A stretch of 64,000 nt of DNA from Epithemia pelagica (GCA_946965045.2 OX337228.1:2976001-3040000); one strand, 5' to 3'; numbered from the stretch's first letter, positions 1-10,560 are shown. Program-made: numbers and translations. Notes: generated from the letters alone by a model not told the origin.

Positions 1-1473
1 TGGGGGGACCACAAAGGGCGTGGAGTTCTTTTGCCCAAAGACGACGGGCACGGTTTAATGCTTAGTGCATTCGTGAGTCGCGCATGGGGGTTCTATTCAG
101 ACAACTCAGGCGAAGTTGTCCTGCTCACCCCCGAGAAGCTAGAGGCAATCAATCAATCTCGTCGAGCGCAGACGTACTTGGCCGAGGACTCTGCCAGTCA
201 AGTACTTGGTGGCAGCAGCAAGCGGATCCGGCAGATCACGGATGCCAGTGCGTTCTGCACGTATTTTGACTATGGATCCAACAATGATGGCTGGTGGAAC
301 TACGATCACATGGCCCTCCAATTTGAGGACTTGGTTGATTGTTTGATGGTCCTCTATCCATCCTTTGATTTCGCTTTTCTCTTTGACAACAGTAGCGGTC
401 ATGGACGAAAACAGAAGGATGGGCTCAACGAGAAGACCATGAACAAGGATTGGGGTGGAGTGGTACCCAAAATGCATGAGACAATTGTTGAGTGCATCGG
501 TCCATATCCACACCCTCATCGTCTTCAGCCAGGGTCGAAGCAATCCATGGTATACACGGATGCGGACCCTGGCCCATTTGCTTATAAGGGTGTTCCTCTC
601 ACTGAGGAGCAACGACAACGAATGAAGTTCGACCACCCAACCAATCAAACAAAGAAACACAAGCTGTCCAAGAAAGAATTGATTGGTGAGCTCATTCGCC
701 ATGACATTCAACAAGGAGCTCAACATGGCGACAGGGCACTTCAAGCCTACCATTCCAAATCCCTTGACCAGCTCCAGGCAATTTCGACAGCAAGGCAGCT
801 ACCAACCGAGGTAGACCGAGTTGTCATGGAGCAGGGCTGGCTCGGGCAACCAAAGGGTCTCTTCCAAGTTCTGGGCGAGCGTGGTTTCATTGACACCACC
901 AAGCTCCAGGAATACCGCAAGGACATGAGTAAGACATGGTTGGATGGTTCAGGACAGGTCCGTGAGGACAAGATGGAGGAATACAAGAAGTATTCCTTGA
1001 CTTACCTGATGGGATCGTGCGAGGACTTCAAGAATGAGAGATCAGCCCTCGAACAACTGGCGGCTGATCTCTCGCAGCGATATTCTCGCAACCTTGAAAT
1101 CCTCGTCACACCAAAATACCACTGCGAACTGGCGGGTGAAGGGATCGAGTACGCATGGGGTCTTGGGAAGCGATACTTCCGACGCTTGACAAGAAACAAG
1201 AAAGGCAACAAGACGAAGTTCATGCAAGTGGTGAGAGACAGTATGGGGAAAGTTTCGCTGAGAACCGTTCGCAGGTTCTCAGCGAAAGCAAGGCGGTACA
1301 TGCTTACCTATTTGTTGTTTGACAGCAGGAATCAAAGTGCAACAGATGACATCCTGTTTGTCGAAATCGAGAAGTATGTGAATGTGAGTATGAAGACTCA
1401 CCGGTGCACGCTCGATCAAGAGCACTCGTTCATCCAGCAAGTCTGGAAGGAGGCACAAGAAGCAGAACGCTGA
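1..1473 (+). mobile_element. DDE-superfamily transposase (Tc1/mariner-IS630-like), 5'-truncated by the window edge
   Basis: The open frame runs in from base 1 without a start codon, so the first ATG-like position inside it is not the true start. At least 490 residues remain. The fold is the RNase H-like DDE endonuclease of Tc1/mariner-type elements: 'KDDGHGLMLSAF' near the start, then 'FLFDNSSGH' carrying the second catalytic Asp, then 'KYHCELAGEGIEYAWG', which fits the family's 'HCE...IE.xWG' block with the third acidic residue. Such proteins are scattered through stramenopile and fungal genomes as transposons. No terminal inverted repeat is visible after the stop at 1471-1473, and the left end lies outside the window, so I cannot tell whether the element is intact. 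The family call is fairly sure; activity is unknown. Confidence 0.8.
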
Positions 1474-1823
1474 AATTCATATTGTAACACATTTACGTAC
1501 CATAGAACTCCTCTTCATCTTCATACTTGTAGGCTTGTCATGCACGAGACTCTGTTTCACTTTTTCCAGAAGCAAATTTTATGAGAGAATCTTTTTTGTA
1601 CGTCTCAAGTGCTGCGAAGTTCATTGGTGACACCAAAAATAGACTGGTCCACAGTGTACAAACGACAGTCTGATGACTGTCAATGCGGTTTTCACTCTCA
1701 TTCGGAAGCTCAAAGGGGTTGGCGTTTCTGCGCCTTCTCCAAAAAGTGCAGCAGCCCAAGTTCATAAAAGTGCAGCAGTCAGAATTTTTCGACAGCGACA
1801 AAGTGCAGCAGCCTGCAACAGCC
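1474..1823. other. Gap between transposase and SET gene with a three-copy 12-mer
   Basis: This gap holds no separate gene. It carries three copies of AAAGTGCAGCAG at 1743-1754, 1767-1778 and 1800-1811. The spacings (24 and 33 bp) are multiples of three. If the SET gene starts at the upstream ATG (1683) they encode repeated Lys-Val-Gln-Gln. If it starts at 1824 they lie in the 5' leader. Confidence 0.5.
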
Positions 1824-2909
1824 ATGGGAAAGCGACAGACACGTTCCGCTACAAAGCAACAGGCAAGTTCCGCAAGAACACGAACAAGAGCAGCAAAGCC
1901 GCCTCGTCGCATGCAGCAAAATCGAAAATACAAAATGGATGAGCTCAATCAGAAACAACGAGCGAGGAAGAAGATTGCAACAACGAGAACGCCACGGGCA
2001 GTGAAGGCGGAGAATCTCATGGCCAAGCTTGAAGGCCTGTATGGATCAGGTACTTTGGAGGAAAGAACCGAATTATATCGGTTCATTTCCTCCCACATCA
2101 AGGGCATCGTGAGCATCGAAGGTGCACAGGTCCGGAAAGCCCACGGCTCCAAGGGCAAACCTGTTGGCACAGCAATCAAACACTATGCTCCAAGTAAATA
2201 CAACAAAAAGAAAGGGTCGGGAATCAACAAGAAACACAAGAACAATCTACTTGTCGAAGGGACAATGATGGTGGACCTAAACGACAATTCACAAAAGTAC
2301 GAGTGCATTGTTCGGTACGTCGACGAAGACTTGTTTGTCATCAAGCGATCAACCTTGGACAACGCTCGTCTCGGGCTTTTTGCAGCAAAGCCCTACAAAA
2401 AAGGCGAAATGCTGGGATTCTATGGTGGTAAGGTCCTTGACAAGTCTCGTCCGCCTTCTGCTTACGCTGTCCGACTGCGTACAAGGCCTTCTGTCTTCGT
2501 TGATCCATCCGCGGCAGACCTTTGGATGGGTTTGCACTTTGCAAACGATCCAAACTATGCCAAGTATCACGACAACCAACCTGTTGACCCGGACGACAAA
2601 TGCTACAACGTCCAGGTCGACGGAAAGCTCAAGGCTACAGCCAAACGCAACATTAAAAAAAATCAAGAGTTGTTCTGGTGCTACAATCTGGCGTCGGGCA
2701 TGAGGACTGGCAGCCAGGATGAGCAAGATGAATCTTCAGATGGCAACGACGACGAGGAATCCGAGAAGTCGGATGATGAAGGAGATGAAGATGAGGATTC
2801 AGATTCGGATTCGGATGACGAGGAAGATGACGAAGGCAACAACAACGAGAAAGATCAGGATTCGCACGACGAAGACGAAGATGACGATGAAGAAGAAGAA
2901 AGCGACTAA
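1824..2909 (+). CDS. SET-domain protein (probable protein lysine methyltransferase)
   Basis: A 361-residue protein from the ATG at 1824; an in-frame ATG at 1683 would add 47 residues rich in KVQQ repeats. The first 90 residues are very basic (Arg/Lys/Thr/Ala). A SET domain follows at about residues 170-290: 'ARLGLFAAKPYKKGEMLGFY' is the N-terminal SET block, 'LHFANDP' stands where the usual NH/ND cofactor motif lies, and 'KNQELFWCYN' is the terminal Tyr-bearing strand. The last 60-70 residues are almost all Asp, Glu and Ser. SET proteins transfer methyl groups from S-adenosylmethionine to lysines; the substrate here is unknown. No pre- or post-SET cysteine clusters are visible. It lies 350 bp downstream of a transposase on the same strand and converges with the next gene. 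Confidence 0.75.
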   Translation: MGKRQTRSATKQQASSARTRTRAAKPPRRMQQNRKYKMDELNQKQRARKKIATTRTPRAVKAENLMAKLEGLYGSGTLEERTELYRFISSHIKGIVSIEGAQVRKAHGSKGKPVGTAIKHYAPSKYNKKKGSGINKKHKNNLLVEGTMMVDLNDNSQKYECIVRYVDEDLFVIKRSTLDNARLGLFAAKPYKKGEMLGFYGGKVLDKSRPPSAYAVRLRTRPSVFVDPSAADLWMGLHFANDPNYAKYHDNQPVDPDDKCYNVQVDGKLKATAKRNIKKNQELFWCYNLASGMRTGSQDEQDESSDGNDDEESEKSDDEGDEDEDSDSDSDDEEDDEGNNNEKDQDSHDEDEDDDEEEESD

Positions 2910-2973
2910 GGCCACGATGATGAAAGTAAAGGACAACAATTATTCAGTATTTAGAATGGTTTATTTTACGTAA

Positions 2974-3899
2974 CTAATACTTGTAGTAGTCCTCCTGACT
3001 AAACATATTTTCCTCCTGCGTATCTTCAAATCCATCATCAACGTGAGAGTCATACGTGGCGTCATCATCCGACGTCGTTGAAGCAGCCTCACGAAAGAGA
3101 CTCGGGCTTGCACAACTGTCAGCCATGAAATGCACAGCCCTCTCGGCCTCACGTCTCTTTTGGGCGTGCTTCTCACCAGGCGTCAAGTACTGCCAATCCA
3201 CCACATTGGATTTCATGACAGTCTCCGCCTCACCAATGGACTCCTCCTTCTTCAATGGAGTGCGAGTCTCCATCAGCATTCCACCCTCTTGTCCTGAAAA
3301 CAAAATGAGGTGAGTACTACAATCGTTCCAATCAATTACAAAGGCACAATCAACTTACCATTTTCGTTGATTGTTTCATTGTTTCTGGGCTTGTGGCTAC
3401 GCTCAGACTGCTTAAGCGTTTCCACAATCTCGGCAATCGAGACTTTGCCCGAATGATATTTGTGGTTTCGACCAAGCACCAGGGTCGTGGCTCCATTCTC
3501 ATCACCAAGGATGAGATGCCACTGCGTTGCTTTGTTCAATGCATCCTTGAGCCTCTGCGCCTTGTCGTCGATGGCCACCGGCATCAATACCACTATGTCC
3601 TCGTTTGCTCCTCTTGGAGTCTCCCCTTCAACCACCTTGGAAATGACGAAATCTGGAGACTGGGGTGGGGGGAGCTCCGGACTCGTCTTCTTTGTTCGAC
3701 GCTTCTTGTTTGCGTTCTTCTTCGTGGAGCTCTTCTTCGGAGGGAGCTTCTTGCCCGGTGTCTTCGCTGGTGTCTTCGCTGGTGTCTTCCCTGGCGTCTT
3801 CCCTGGTGGAGGAACAGTATCTTCCTGGATGTCATCCAGGAAGCTTGGTGTTTTGGTGCGGGTGCGACTTGGGTAGCGACGATGGCTGTTGTTGCTCAT
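2974..3899 (-). CDS. Unknown protein with PGKTP/AKTP repeats (2 exons)
   Basis: Exons are complement(3359..3899) and complement(2974..3293), with a 65-bp GTAAG...TTTTCAG intron. The frame is kept across the junction, giving 286 residues. The start chosen is the Met of 'MSNNSHRRYPSRTRT'; an open frame continues upstream but reads across the short divergent promoter. Residues about 30-60 contain a PGKTPGKTPAKTPAKTPGKK block followed by a Lys-rich stretch, a composition like linker-histone or chromatin-protein tails. A compact, probably folded stretch follows ('ATQWHLILGDENGATTLVLG'), then an acidic Tyr-containing tail. I recognise no named domain. It is divergent from the 4179 gene, so the two probably share a promoter. 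A nuclear location is an inference from composition only. Confidence 0.7.
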
Positions 3900-4178
3900 C
3901 TTGTTTTGTTTTTTGTGAGACGAACACACAACTGAGAGCATCGTGCTGTGTCTTGTAATGGGATGTGGAATGTACCTGCTCGCGATCTCAAGACCAAACT
4001 CAAACAACCTACTTAGATCAACGGATAGCTGAACGGAAAGAGGTGCGCGTAAAGATCCGACCAACCCGTGTGGCTCCCACATTTTGGATGCATCCGGAAA
4101 CGAAACATGCAAACACGAAACAACCCACTGCTTTGAATCGATCGAACAATCAACCTAACGTGCGGAGTTCGGAGTACG

Positions 4179-4718
4179 ATGCTACCAACACCAACAATCA
4201 ACAACGGCATGGAGGACGAGGTCGAGTTCTTTTTCAACAAGGACAAGTTTGGCTCTGAAGACGATCGAAGTCGATGTAACTTTCGGACGAGCTTTTACGC
4301 GGACAGGGTCAATGTTCTCGTTGGAGACATTGTCGACAACGGCGCAGAACAAAATGGACGGAATGTTGTCGACCGTGGGCATGTTCTCCTCCAACGGGAG
4401 ACAAGCACAGACTATCTTCGGTTGGCATTTTACAAGAGGGAAGCGCGGTCCGAGTTTGCCGACCCGCTGCTTGTGCTGCCAGTTGGGTTCATTGTCAAGA
4501 CAGTGATGAAGGAAGTTCTCTCACCCACGGACTCCAGCAAGAAGAAGGGCCGCATTCAATTCTACACACGGTGCACGATCGATACGAAGAGCAGCATGGA
4601 CCCAATGGTCGTCACCCTCTACATGAGCCTCTTCCACATGGAAGAGCTCAAGACTGCTCTTGCCTACATGACGACAAAATACCCTACCCAGAGCCTGTTC
4701 TTTACAGCAGATGCGTAA
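4179..4718 (+). CDS. Hypothetical protein, 179 aa
   Basis: A single-exon frame whose composition looks like a folded globular protein rather than random translation (balanced hydrophobics, few low-complexity runs). The start may be 4179 or the in-frame Met at 4209 ('MEDEVEFFFNKDKF'). The middle reads like a beta-rich domain: 'DRGHVLLQRETSTDYLRLAF' and 'GRIQFYTRCTIDT' alternate hydrophobic residues, and the C-terminus 'LYMSLFHMEELKTALAYMTT' is a likely helix. I recognise no family. It is divergent from the KTP-repeat gene about 280 bp away. Confidence 0.6.
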   Translation: MLPTPTINNGMEDEVEFFFNKDKFGSEDDRSRCNFRTSFYADRVNVLVGDIVDNGAEQNGRNVVDRGHVLLQRETSTDYLRLAFYKREARSEFADPLLVLPVGFIVKTVMKEVLSPTDSSKKKGRIQFYTRCTIDTKSSMDPMVVTLYMSLFHMEELKTALAYMTTKYPTQSLFFTADA

Positions 4719-5150
4719 TAGAACCTACTTAGTCGATTAGCAATAGTACTTGTTGTGTTTGTAGCCAGGAATGGCATCGTATTTGTCCAAACATCGATCC
4801 ATCCCATTGTCATGGTTGCTGCGGATTATCCACTGTGGAGTTTTGTGTACTGGTTTTTTTCGGGTACAGTCTTGTACACTAATATACTCATGCACTCCGC
4901 AACGTGAACCAGCTCGTACATCCAGATCGTTGTTTCAAGGTAGGGACAGAGCCCCACCTCAAAACTCGAAACTCGATTTCAGACCTCGAAAACACATTCC
5001 CTGGACACAGGGCCTGAAGGGGAAATTCTAGAAACAAGAATCAATCCTTTGTCGCGGAAGAGAGAAGACTCTCCCTTTCATTCCAAACCAATAAACACGA
5101 AAGAAGACATTGATTGACCATCAGAGAGCGCTGCAGGGCAAACAGAGACC
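4719..5150. other. Intergenic stretch
   Basis: It holds the 3' flank of the 179-aa gene and the promoter and leader of the kinase. No open frame with protein-like composition, repeat or RNA gene was seen. Confidence 0.5.
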
Positions 5151-8096
5151 ATGTCGCCGTTGTCGCCCATTGACAACAGCCATATCCCGTCGACACCAGC
5201 TACGGCATCCTCGCAGTCCTCTCCAACGATCCGAACCATTGCCAGCACCACAACAAGCAGCAGTACGAGCAGCAACCATTGCGGCACTCGATTCGTCGCC
5301 GAAGATCGTCAATTGAGCAACTTGAGCAACAGCAGTGATAGTACTGGCAGTCAGCATCATCACGTCAAAAATGAAGAACTGGATCTCGACGGCAATCCAG
5401 TACGGGTGGCCAACTTGGAATTCATCCAAGGTGTCCTCGGGACAGGGACCTATGGACAAGTGCGCTTGGCAAAGCGAAGGATACGCCATCGTTCCGAACA
5501 ACAACAACAACAACAACAACATGACGTGAAGGTCACGCCTTGCCCTCCCACAATCACTCGCAAGAGCGACTCATCCTATGGATTCAGTGATCCAGTGGCG
5601 GAAGAAAAAAAGACCATGGACAGTGCCAACAGTACACTATCTCGTGGCAAAACTCCGCTTCCTCTATTCTCGGCCGGATTCACTGGGAAACGGCATCGGA
5701 GAGCTCAACATCGACGGAGTAATTCGGCCCCGTCGGGCGATGATGCCTTTGCCATGTTCACGTCACCGGTTGGTGGAGAAGGCTTGAACCGAAATTCATG
5801 GCACCGAGAGGATTCAGCCAAGAATCATAGTACAGCTGCCGCGAACAACACACGACGAGCATCCATGGTGCGCAGTGCATCCGCTCGAAGTTCGTCACGA
5901 CGGGGGTTTGGATGGGGCCTTCATAGTTCCACCAGTGTGGACGAAGACGACGATGAAGGAGGAGGAGGAGAAGACGACCATGACGTGGAAGATTTGGTAG
6001 CTGTCAAGATTTTTCGAAAATCTCTCTTGAAACGAATTCGAACAATGGAACGTGATCGACAAACACGCCGCATTCGATACAAAACGGCCTTACAACAGGT
6101 CGAACGTGAGATTGCGCTCATGAAGAAATTGTCTCACCCCAATCTCGTACAATTCTTCGATGCCTTGGACTCTCCGGATTCGGACATTTTGTACATGGTG
6201 ATTGAATACATGCCGTTGGGAGAAATTTTGTCTTACCAAAACGACGGAACCTTTCGTCGTAAGGAACCAGTGTGTCTCAATGGCAGGCCCATTACGGGAC
6301 TGGTGGATGGACATTTTGATGAGTTCCATTCGGCGTTATACTTTGTTGATATATTGCACGGTTTAGCTTATTTGCATCAACATCATATTATCCATCGAGA
6401 TTTGAAACCGGAGAACATTCTCCTGGACGCTCGAGGGATTGCCAAACTTGCGGATTTTGGTGTCAGTCACATGTTTGACGAGGAGGAATGTTCCTCTTCT
6501 TCCTCGCTGCCTTCGTCGGCCAATGAGACAACAGACGCGGTGGCGGGAGATGATCGAACAGCCACCAGCTCATTGGCAACGTCCGCTCACAACAACAGCA
6601 GCAACAACAACAACAACAATACCATGATTGGAAACAAGAAAGTCCTTCTCACCCGGCAAGACACGGATTCGGCATTACAAATGAAGTGCATGGCCAACGA
6701 CGGCTGGATCTCCAAAACCGAAGGGACTTGGGCATTCTGGAGTCCGGAAATGTGTCAGGGTGGCAAAGCGTTTTCGGGCTATGCGGCAGACATTTGGGCT
6801 GCAGGTGTTTGCTTGTACATTTTTGCAACGGGGCGACTTCCCTTTTACAACAACATTCCACTCGATCTAATGGACATTATCAAGGAAGCGAATGTGCCCT
6901 ATGATGGTCTGGGTTTATCGATGGAGCTGGTAGATCTCCTTCACAGAACGCTGGAGAAGGATCCCACAGAACGTGCTGGGGTTGGTGATTGTTTGAAACA
7001 CAACTTTTTGGTACAGGCTCGATCTCAACGAATAAAACAGCTCTCACAAGAGTTTGCCAAGAGTAAGGCAACGTCGACAAAGGTTTCGGAAAGTGACATT
7101 CGTTCCGCCTTTCGCATTGTTACGTCCATTCCAGTGGTGCTTCTCAAAACTGCCACGCATAAAATTCAAGAAAGCTTTCAAGCCGCCCGTCAGCGTTTGT
7201 CCATTGGTGGAAACAGTACTGCCAGTAGCGAGAACAATGCGGGTGCTGCGACTCCGCAGCATTTATTGACACCGACCTCGCCTGTACGCAAAACGTTTGA
7301 GTCGGCCATTTCAATGGGGGGAACATCCTCAATCCCCACCAAAAGCCCTTCGCCCATTCGAGAAATTAGTCGAGAGTTTGATTCTTTCGATACCGATGAC
7401 GATGATGATAACGAAAATTGCCTCTTTAAGAGTCGTGGAAGCAAATCTCATCATTCCCCAGTACCAAGGACTCCACCACCGCCACCAATGTCCTTGACGA
7501 GTTTCTTCTTACCAGGTCGAACCCCGCCACCGCCAAGTCAAAGCGCCAGCAGCCGTGGCAGTAATGTTCCAGTCGATCCTCTTTGTAGCCCTACCCCTGG
7601 AGCGGGGCGGTTATCCAAAAAGTCGTCCGATCTGAGTTCATTGGGTGCCAGCGAACAGCAACCACCGGTCAGCCGATTATCCTCATTCTTCCGCAAACGA
7701 TCCGATGTGAGTGTCATGAGCTGCAACACGACAGACGATGAAGAAGACATTGTTTTGTTGGGAAATAATCTCGTTGGAGGAAACAACATAACACCTCGAA
7801 CAGGTAGCGCTTCATATATCATCAATGCTCTCAACCCATTTTCACGTTCATCCACCGATGGGACATCAACGCCGCCTAAGAGTTCGAAAACAACGACTTG
7901 TGCCGCAGTCTCCACTTCGTCAATACAGCCCTCATTATCACCAAAACCGACCTTGAGGGAGCGGAACAGGGATTCTTGTAAATCAGGTCGATCTACGAGA
8001 AATAATCCTTTGAAACGCAAGACAGAGGACGAAACATCAGGGCATGGCAAGGCTTCAAATGAAGTTAGCGGGGCACTCCAGAAGGGACAATCATAG
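5151..8096 (+). CDS. CaMKK-like Ser/Thr protein kinase with large kinase-domain inserts
   Basis: A single-exon protein of 981 residues. Residues 1-85 are Ser/Thr-rich. The kinase domain starts at about 90: Gly loop 'GVLGTGTYGQV' (95-103), then an unusual insert of about 170 residues (poly-Gln, Ser/Arg-rich, acidic), then 'LVAVKIF' with the ATP-binding Lys at about 286. 'HHIIHRDLKPEN' (Asp417) and 'LADFG' (435-437) follow. A second Ser/Asn-rich insert precedes the activation segment 'KTEGTWAFWSPEMC'. The domain closes at about 640 with 'DPTERAGVGDCLKH'. The C-terminal 330 residues are disordered, with proline runs. The Gly-loop-to-Lys insert position is where CaMKKs carry their Arg/Pro-rich insert, and the activation loop also resembles CaMKK/Snf1-activating kinases. 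All catalytic residues are present. The upstream activating role (for example of AMPK/SnRK1) is inferred from family. Confidence 0.85.
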   Translation: MSPLSPIDNSHIPSTPATASSQSSPTIRTIASTTTSSSTSSNHCGTRFVAEDRQLSNLSNSSDSTGSQHHHVKNEELDLDGNPVRVANLEFIQGVLGTGTYGQVRLAKRRIRHRSEQQQQQQQHDVKVTPCPPTITRKSDSSYGFSDPVAEEKKTMDSANSTLSRGKTPLPLFSAGFTGKRHRRAQHRRSNSAPSGDDAFAMFTSPVGGEGLNRNSWHREDSAKNHSTAAANNTRRASMVRSASARSSSRRGFGWGLHSSTSVDEDDDEGGGGEDDHDVEDLVAVKIFRKSLLKRIRTMERDRQTRRIRYKTALQQVEREIALMKKLSHPNLVQFFDALDSPDSDILYMVIEYMPLGEILSYQNDGTFRRKEPVCLNGRPITGLVDGHFDEFHSALYFVDILHGLAYLHQHHIIHRDLKPENILLDARGIAKLADFGVSHMFDEEECSSSSSLPSSANETTDAVAGDDRTATSSLATSAHNNSSNNNNNNTMIGNKKVLLTRQDTDSALQMKCMANDGWISKTEGTWAFWSPEMCQGGKAFSGYAADIWAAGVCLYIFATGRLPFYNNIPLDLMDIIKEANVPYDGLGLSMELVDLLHRTLEKDPTERAGVGDCLKHNFLVQARSQRIKQLSQEFAKSKATSTKVSESDIRSAFRIVTSIPVVLLKTATHKIQESFQAARQRLSIGGNSTASSENNAGAATPQHLLTPTSPVRKTFESAISMGGTSSIPTKSPSPIREISREFDSFDTDDDDDNENCLFKSRGSKSHHSPVPRTPPPPPMSLTSFFLPGRTPPPPSQSASSRGSNVPVDPLCSPTPGAGRLSKKSSDLSSLGASEQQPPVSRLSSFFRKRSDVSVMSCNTTDDEEDIVLLGNNLVGGNNITPRTGSASYIINALNPFSRSSTDGTSTPPKSSKTTTCAAVSTSSIQPSLSPKPTLRERNRDSCKSGRSTRNNPLKRKTEDETSGHGKASNEVSGALQKGQS

Positions 8097-8234
8097 TCAT
8101 GACCCATCAGCAATAGAATACTAATTGTGGCATTAGAACAAAGTGTTATACGATCTGACGCTCTTAAATTGAGTCCAGGTGGTGGTTGTGCTGTTGTACA
8201 TATGAGCGGTTGGTGGTGAGCTACAACTTAGACT

Positions 8235-10090
8235 TCATAGGTAGGGCGATGGTTTTACAGCGTATGTGCCGTGTTCCAACGAGTCCAGTTGCTGTCGGTA
8301 CTTTTCCATTTCTTCGTCCGTTAACAAGCAAGAATCCAGTGCTTCTCGAATAGCCTTCTCATTAACATCAACGCCAATGAAGACCAGCTCTTGTCTTCTG
8401 TCGCCAAATTCGTCTGAAACAAAGTCGTCTTTAAGTATACGATCTAGCTCTGATCGATTGCCTTCATCGAAATATTTGGACATGGATTCCTTTGGAATGG
8501 TTGCCCACCATTTGCCTGCAGCAGTGATGCTCATGTGCCGTCCAGCTTGAGACATGAACATGGCTGTGTCGTGTCTCCAACTGTCGTTCATTGGACCCTC
8601 CCATTCATTTGGCGCAAACCAACAGAAGCCCTTTGCTCGCAGAACGCCAACAAACGGGTTCTCGTCCACGTGGGGAAGGCCGAGTTGTGGTTTTTCGATG
8701 TATTCCAAATCCAACACCTCTTTTCTTGGAATTGGCCACCGATTCAGTAAATCTAAGACACGCTGTGTCGAGAATGGTCTGCACGACTTGTACACAAAGT
8801 TACCAATGCCATGAGTATCACTGGTTGAAGAATGTGAGTGATGACTATGCGAATGACTAGTGTCGGTACAATCTGGATCGGTACACGTTGAGGCATCATG
8901 GTTGTGATCATGCGAATGGTTATGCGAGTGGTCGTTTTCGGACTCTCCTTCCGAAGGTTGAGAATGGCCATGGCTATGTTCATGAGAATGACAGAGATGG
9001 GAGCTCTCGGTTTCCCCACCTACTAAAGTTGAAGCTCCTTTCCCGGCCAACAGTTCACTCGGGGAAAGTCTCCCAAATTCAACTCGTCGAAAATCAGCCT
9101 TTTGATTCAAGGCCGAGGCAACCCTGTACGCAATTTCAACCTGCTCATTCGTAGCCATATCAACTTTATTCAACAAAACCAAATCGGCTGCTTCCACTTG
9201 CTCCGCCAGAAGTTCGGATACCTGTTGATCACTTGCAGACGTAGGGTTCATTGGATTCTCCCAACCTGGTCTTTCAAGAACAGTGTCCCACGTCATGTAA
9301 TCCGTTCCAAACGTTTGAGAATCAATCAGAGTGACCACCTTTTCGACGACAGCATTTTTACGCACGTGCGCTGGTGCCTGTATTCAAAAGTCAATCACAA
9401 GAATCAAACCGAACAGCGTGAATCGAAAGTCGAAAAAAGATATTGTCATCTAGAGTTGAAACTGTACCATCTTCCAATTGTTGCGAACTGCAATTGGATC
9501 TCCGACACCCGAAACTATTTTGTAGGGAAAACAAGCGACAAGGAAAACATCACACGTATGAGCATTCCAAGATCTTCGATGCCGACAAAACCTCGATAAG
9601 ACACCAGTGTGCACTCACGTTCAACAACAATCGCATCCAAGTCTCTATTGTCCATCATTCTTTCAACTGAAAAGAAAAGTTCATCAGCAAGAGAGCAGCA
9701 TGCACATCCATTTTGAAGTTCCAGCATATTGTCCGCCATGCCAGCGACCAATTTCGAGTCAATGTTGACAGACGCGACGTCGTTCACAATTACCCCTATC
9801 TTCACATTTTCCTTATTTTCAAGCAAATGCTTCAATGTGCTGGTCTTTCCAGTACCAAGAAAACCCGCCACTAAGGTCACTGGAACTGGTTTCTGGACAG
9901 GCATGTTGTCTTGAGCGCACGCAGAGGACTGACTTGAACTGGCGAGGGAGATCAGACGATAAAGAGGGTTGTTTTGGAAGCGTGTTCGAGTACATGCCGC
10001 ACCCGAACGCATGCCCTGGAATCCAAAGGTCGTCGATATCCGCGAATAAGACATCAGTTGCAAACTGCATAAAATCATTTTTCTCATCAT
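8235..10090 (-). CDS. CobW/ZNG1-type metallochaperone GTPase (3 exons)
   Basis: Exons are complement(9619..10090), complement(9468..9514) and complement(8235..9377), with introns of 104 and 90 bp. They join to 553 residues with frame kept; exon 2 is only 47 nt and supplies 'SGVGDPIAV'. The protein starts with a roughly 60-residue Arg/Ser-rich leader, likely organellar. The P-loop 'GFLGTGKT' follows, then 'NGCACCSLADELF', the CxCC metal site typical of COG0523 proteins, and the 'NKVD' guanine-specificity motif. A His-rich stretch of about 60 residues with repeated HSH/DHNH and CTDPDC sits between the GTPase domain and the CobW C-terminal domain ('AKGFCWFAPNEW', 'LVFIGVDVNEKAI'). The family hands zinc or another metal to client enzymes using GTP. 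The His block suggests strong metal binding. The actual metal is not known. Confidence 0.9.
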
Positions 10091-10560
10091 GGTATATGGT
10101 ATATGGTATTTCTGCTTGTTTTCCGTTTTTTACTCGATCCCCTTGGACTTGGATCTTTGCGACAAAAAGGATTCCCACTCCCCTCAGACATCATTGAAAA
10201 TGAAAGGCCTCCCGCCTTATTTACCATTTAGGCCCTGGCAGGGGTAGACGGTTCGGCGCGCAGCGCGTGACGATGGTCCAGCTCTCCCTCACTATTTGTC
10301 ATGTCCACAATTCATTCATCGGACTGCGAGTAAGAATGCGAAAAGTTATCCCTACCATGTTCTCTATCTTCATATCATGACTGTTCAGACAACAACAACA
10401 TATACAAGATCTTTGTTCACCTATTAAAAACATAACCGCAGAAATGTCATGTCATGTCTCGGCCATCGAATCAATTCAATTGTCCAAAACGATGAGGAAC
10501 CTGGAGTGGTCATAAACCACTCAAGAACAAGAATGTCCCACATCATTGATCCTTGTGCCT
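10091..10560. other. Intergenic stretch between two minus-strand genes
   Basis: It contains the promoter of the CobW gene and the 3' flank of the bZIP-PAS gene. A GC-rich imperfect palindrome around GGCGCGCAGCGCG lies near 10255-10268, and an A/C-rich run follows near 10385-10440. No gene is apparent. Confidence 0.5.

Noticed and set aside
139..753. Long antisense frame across the transposase
   Set aside because: It mirrors the real coding frame; its composition is not protein-like and no domain appears.
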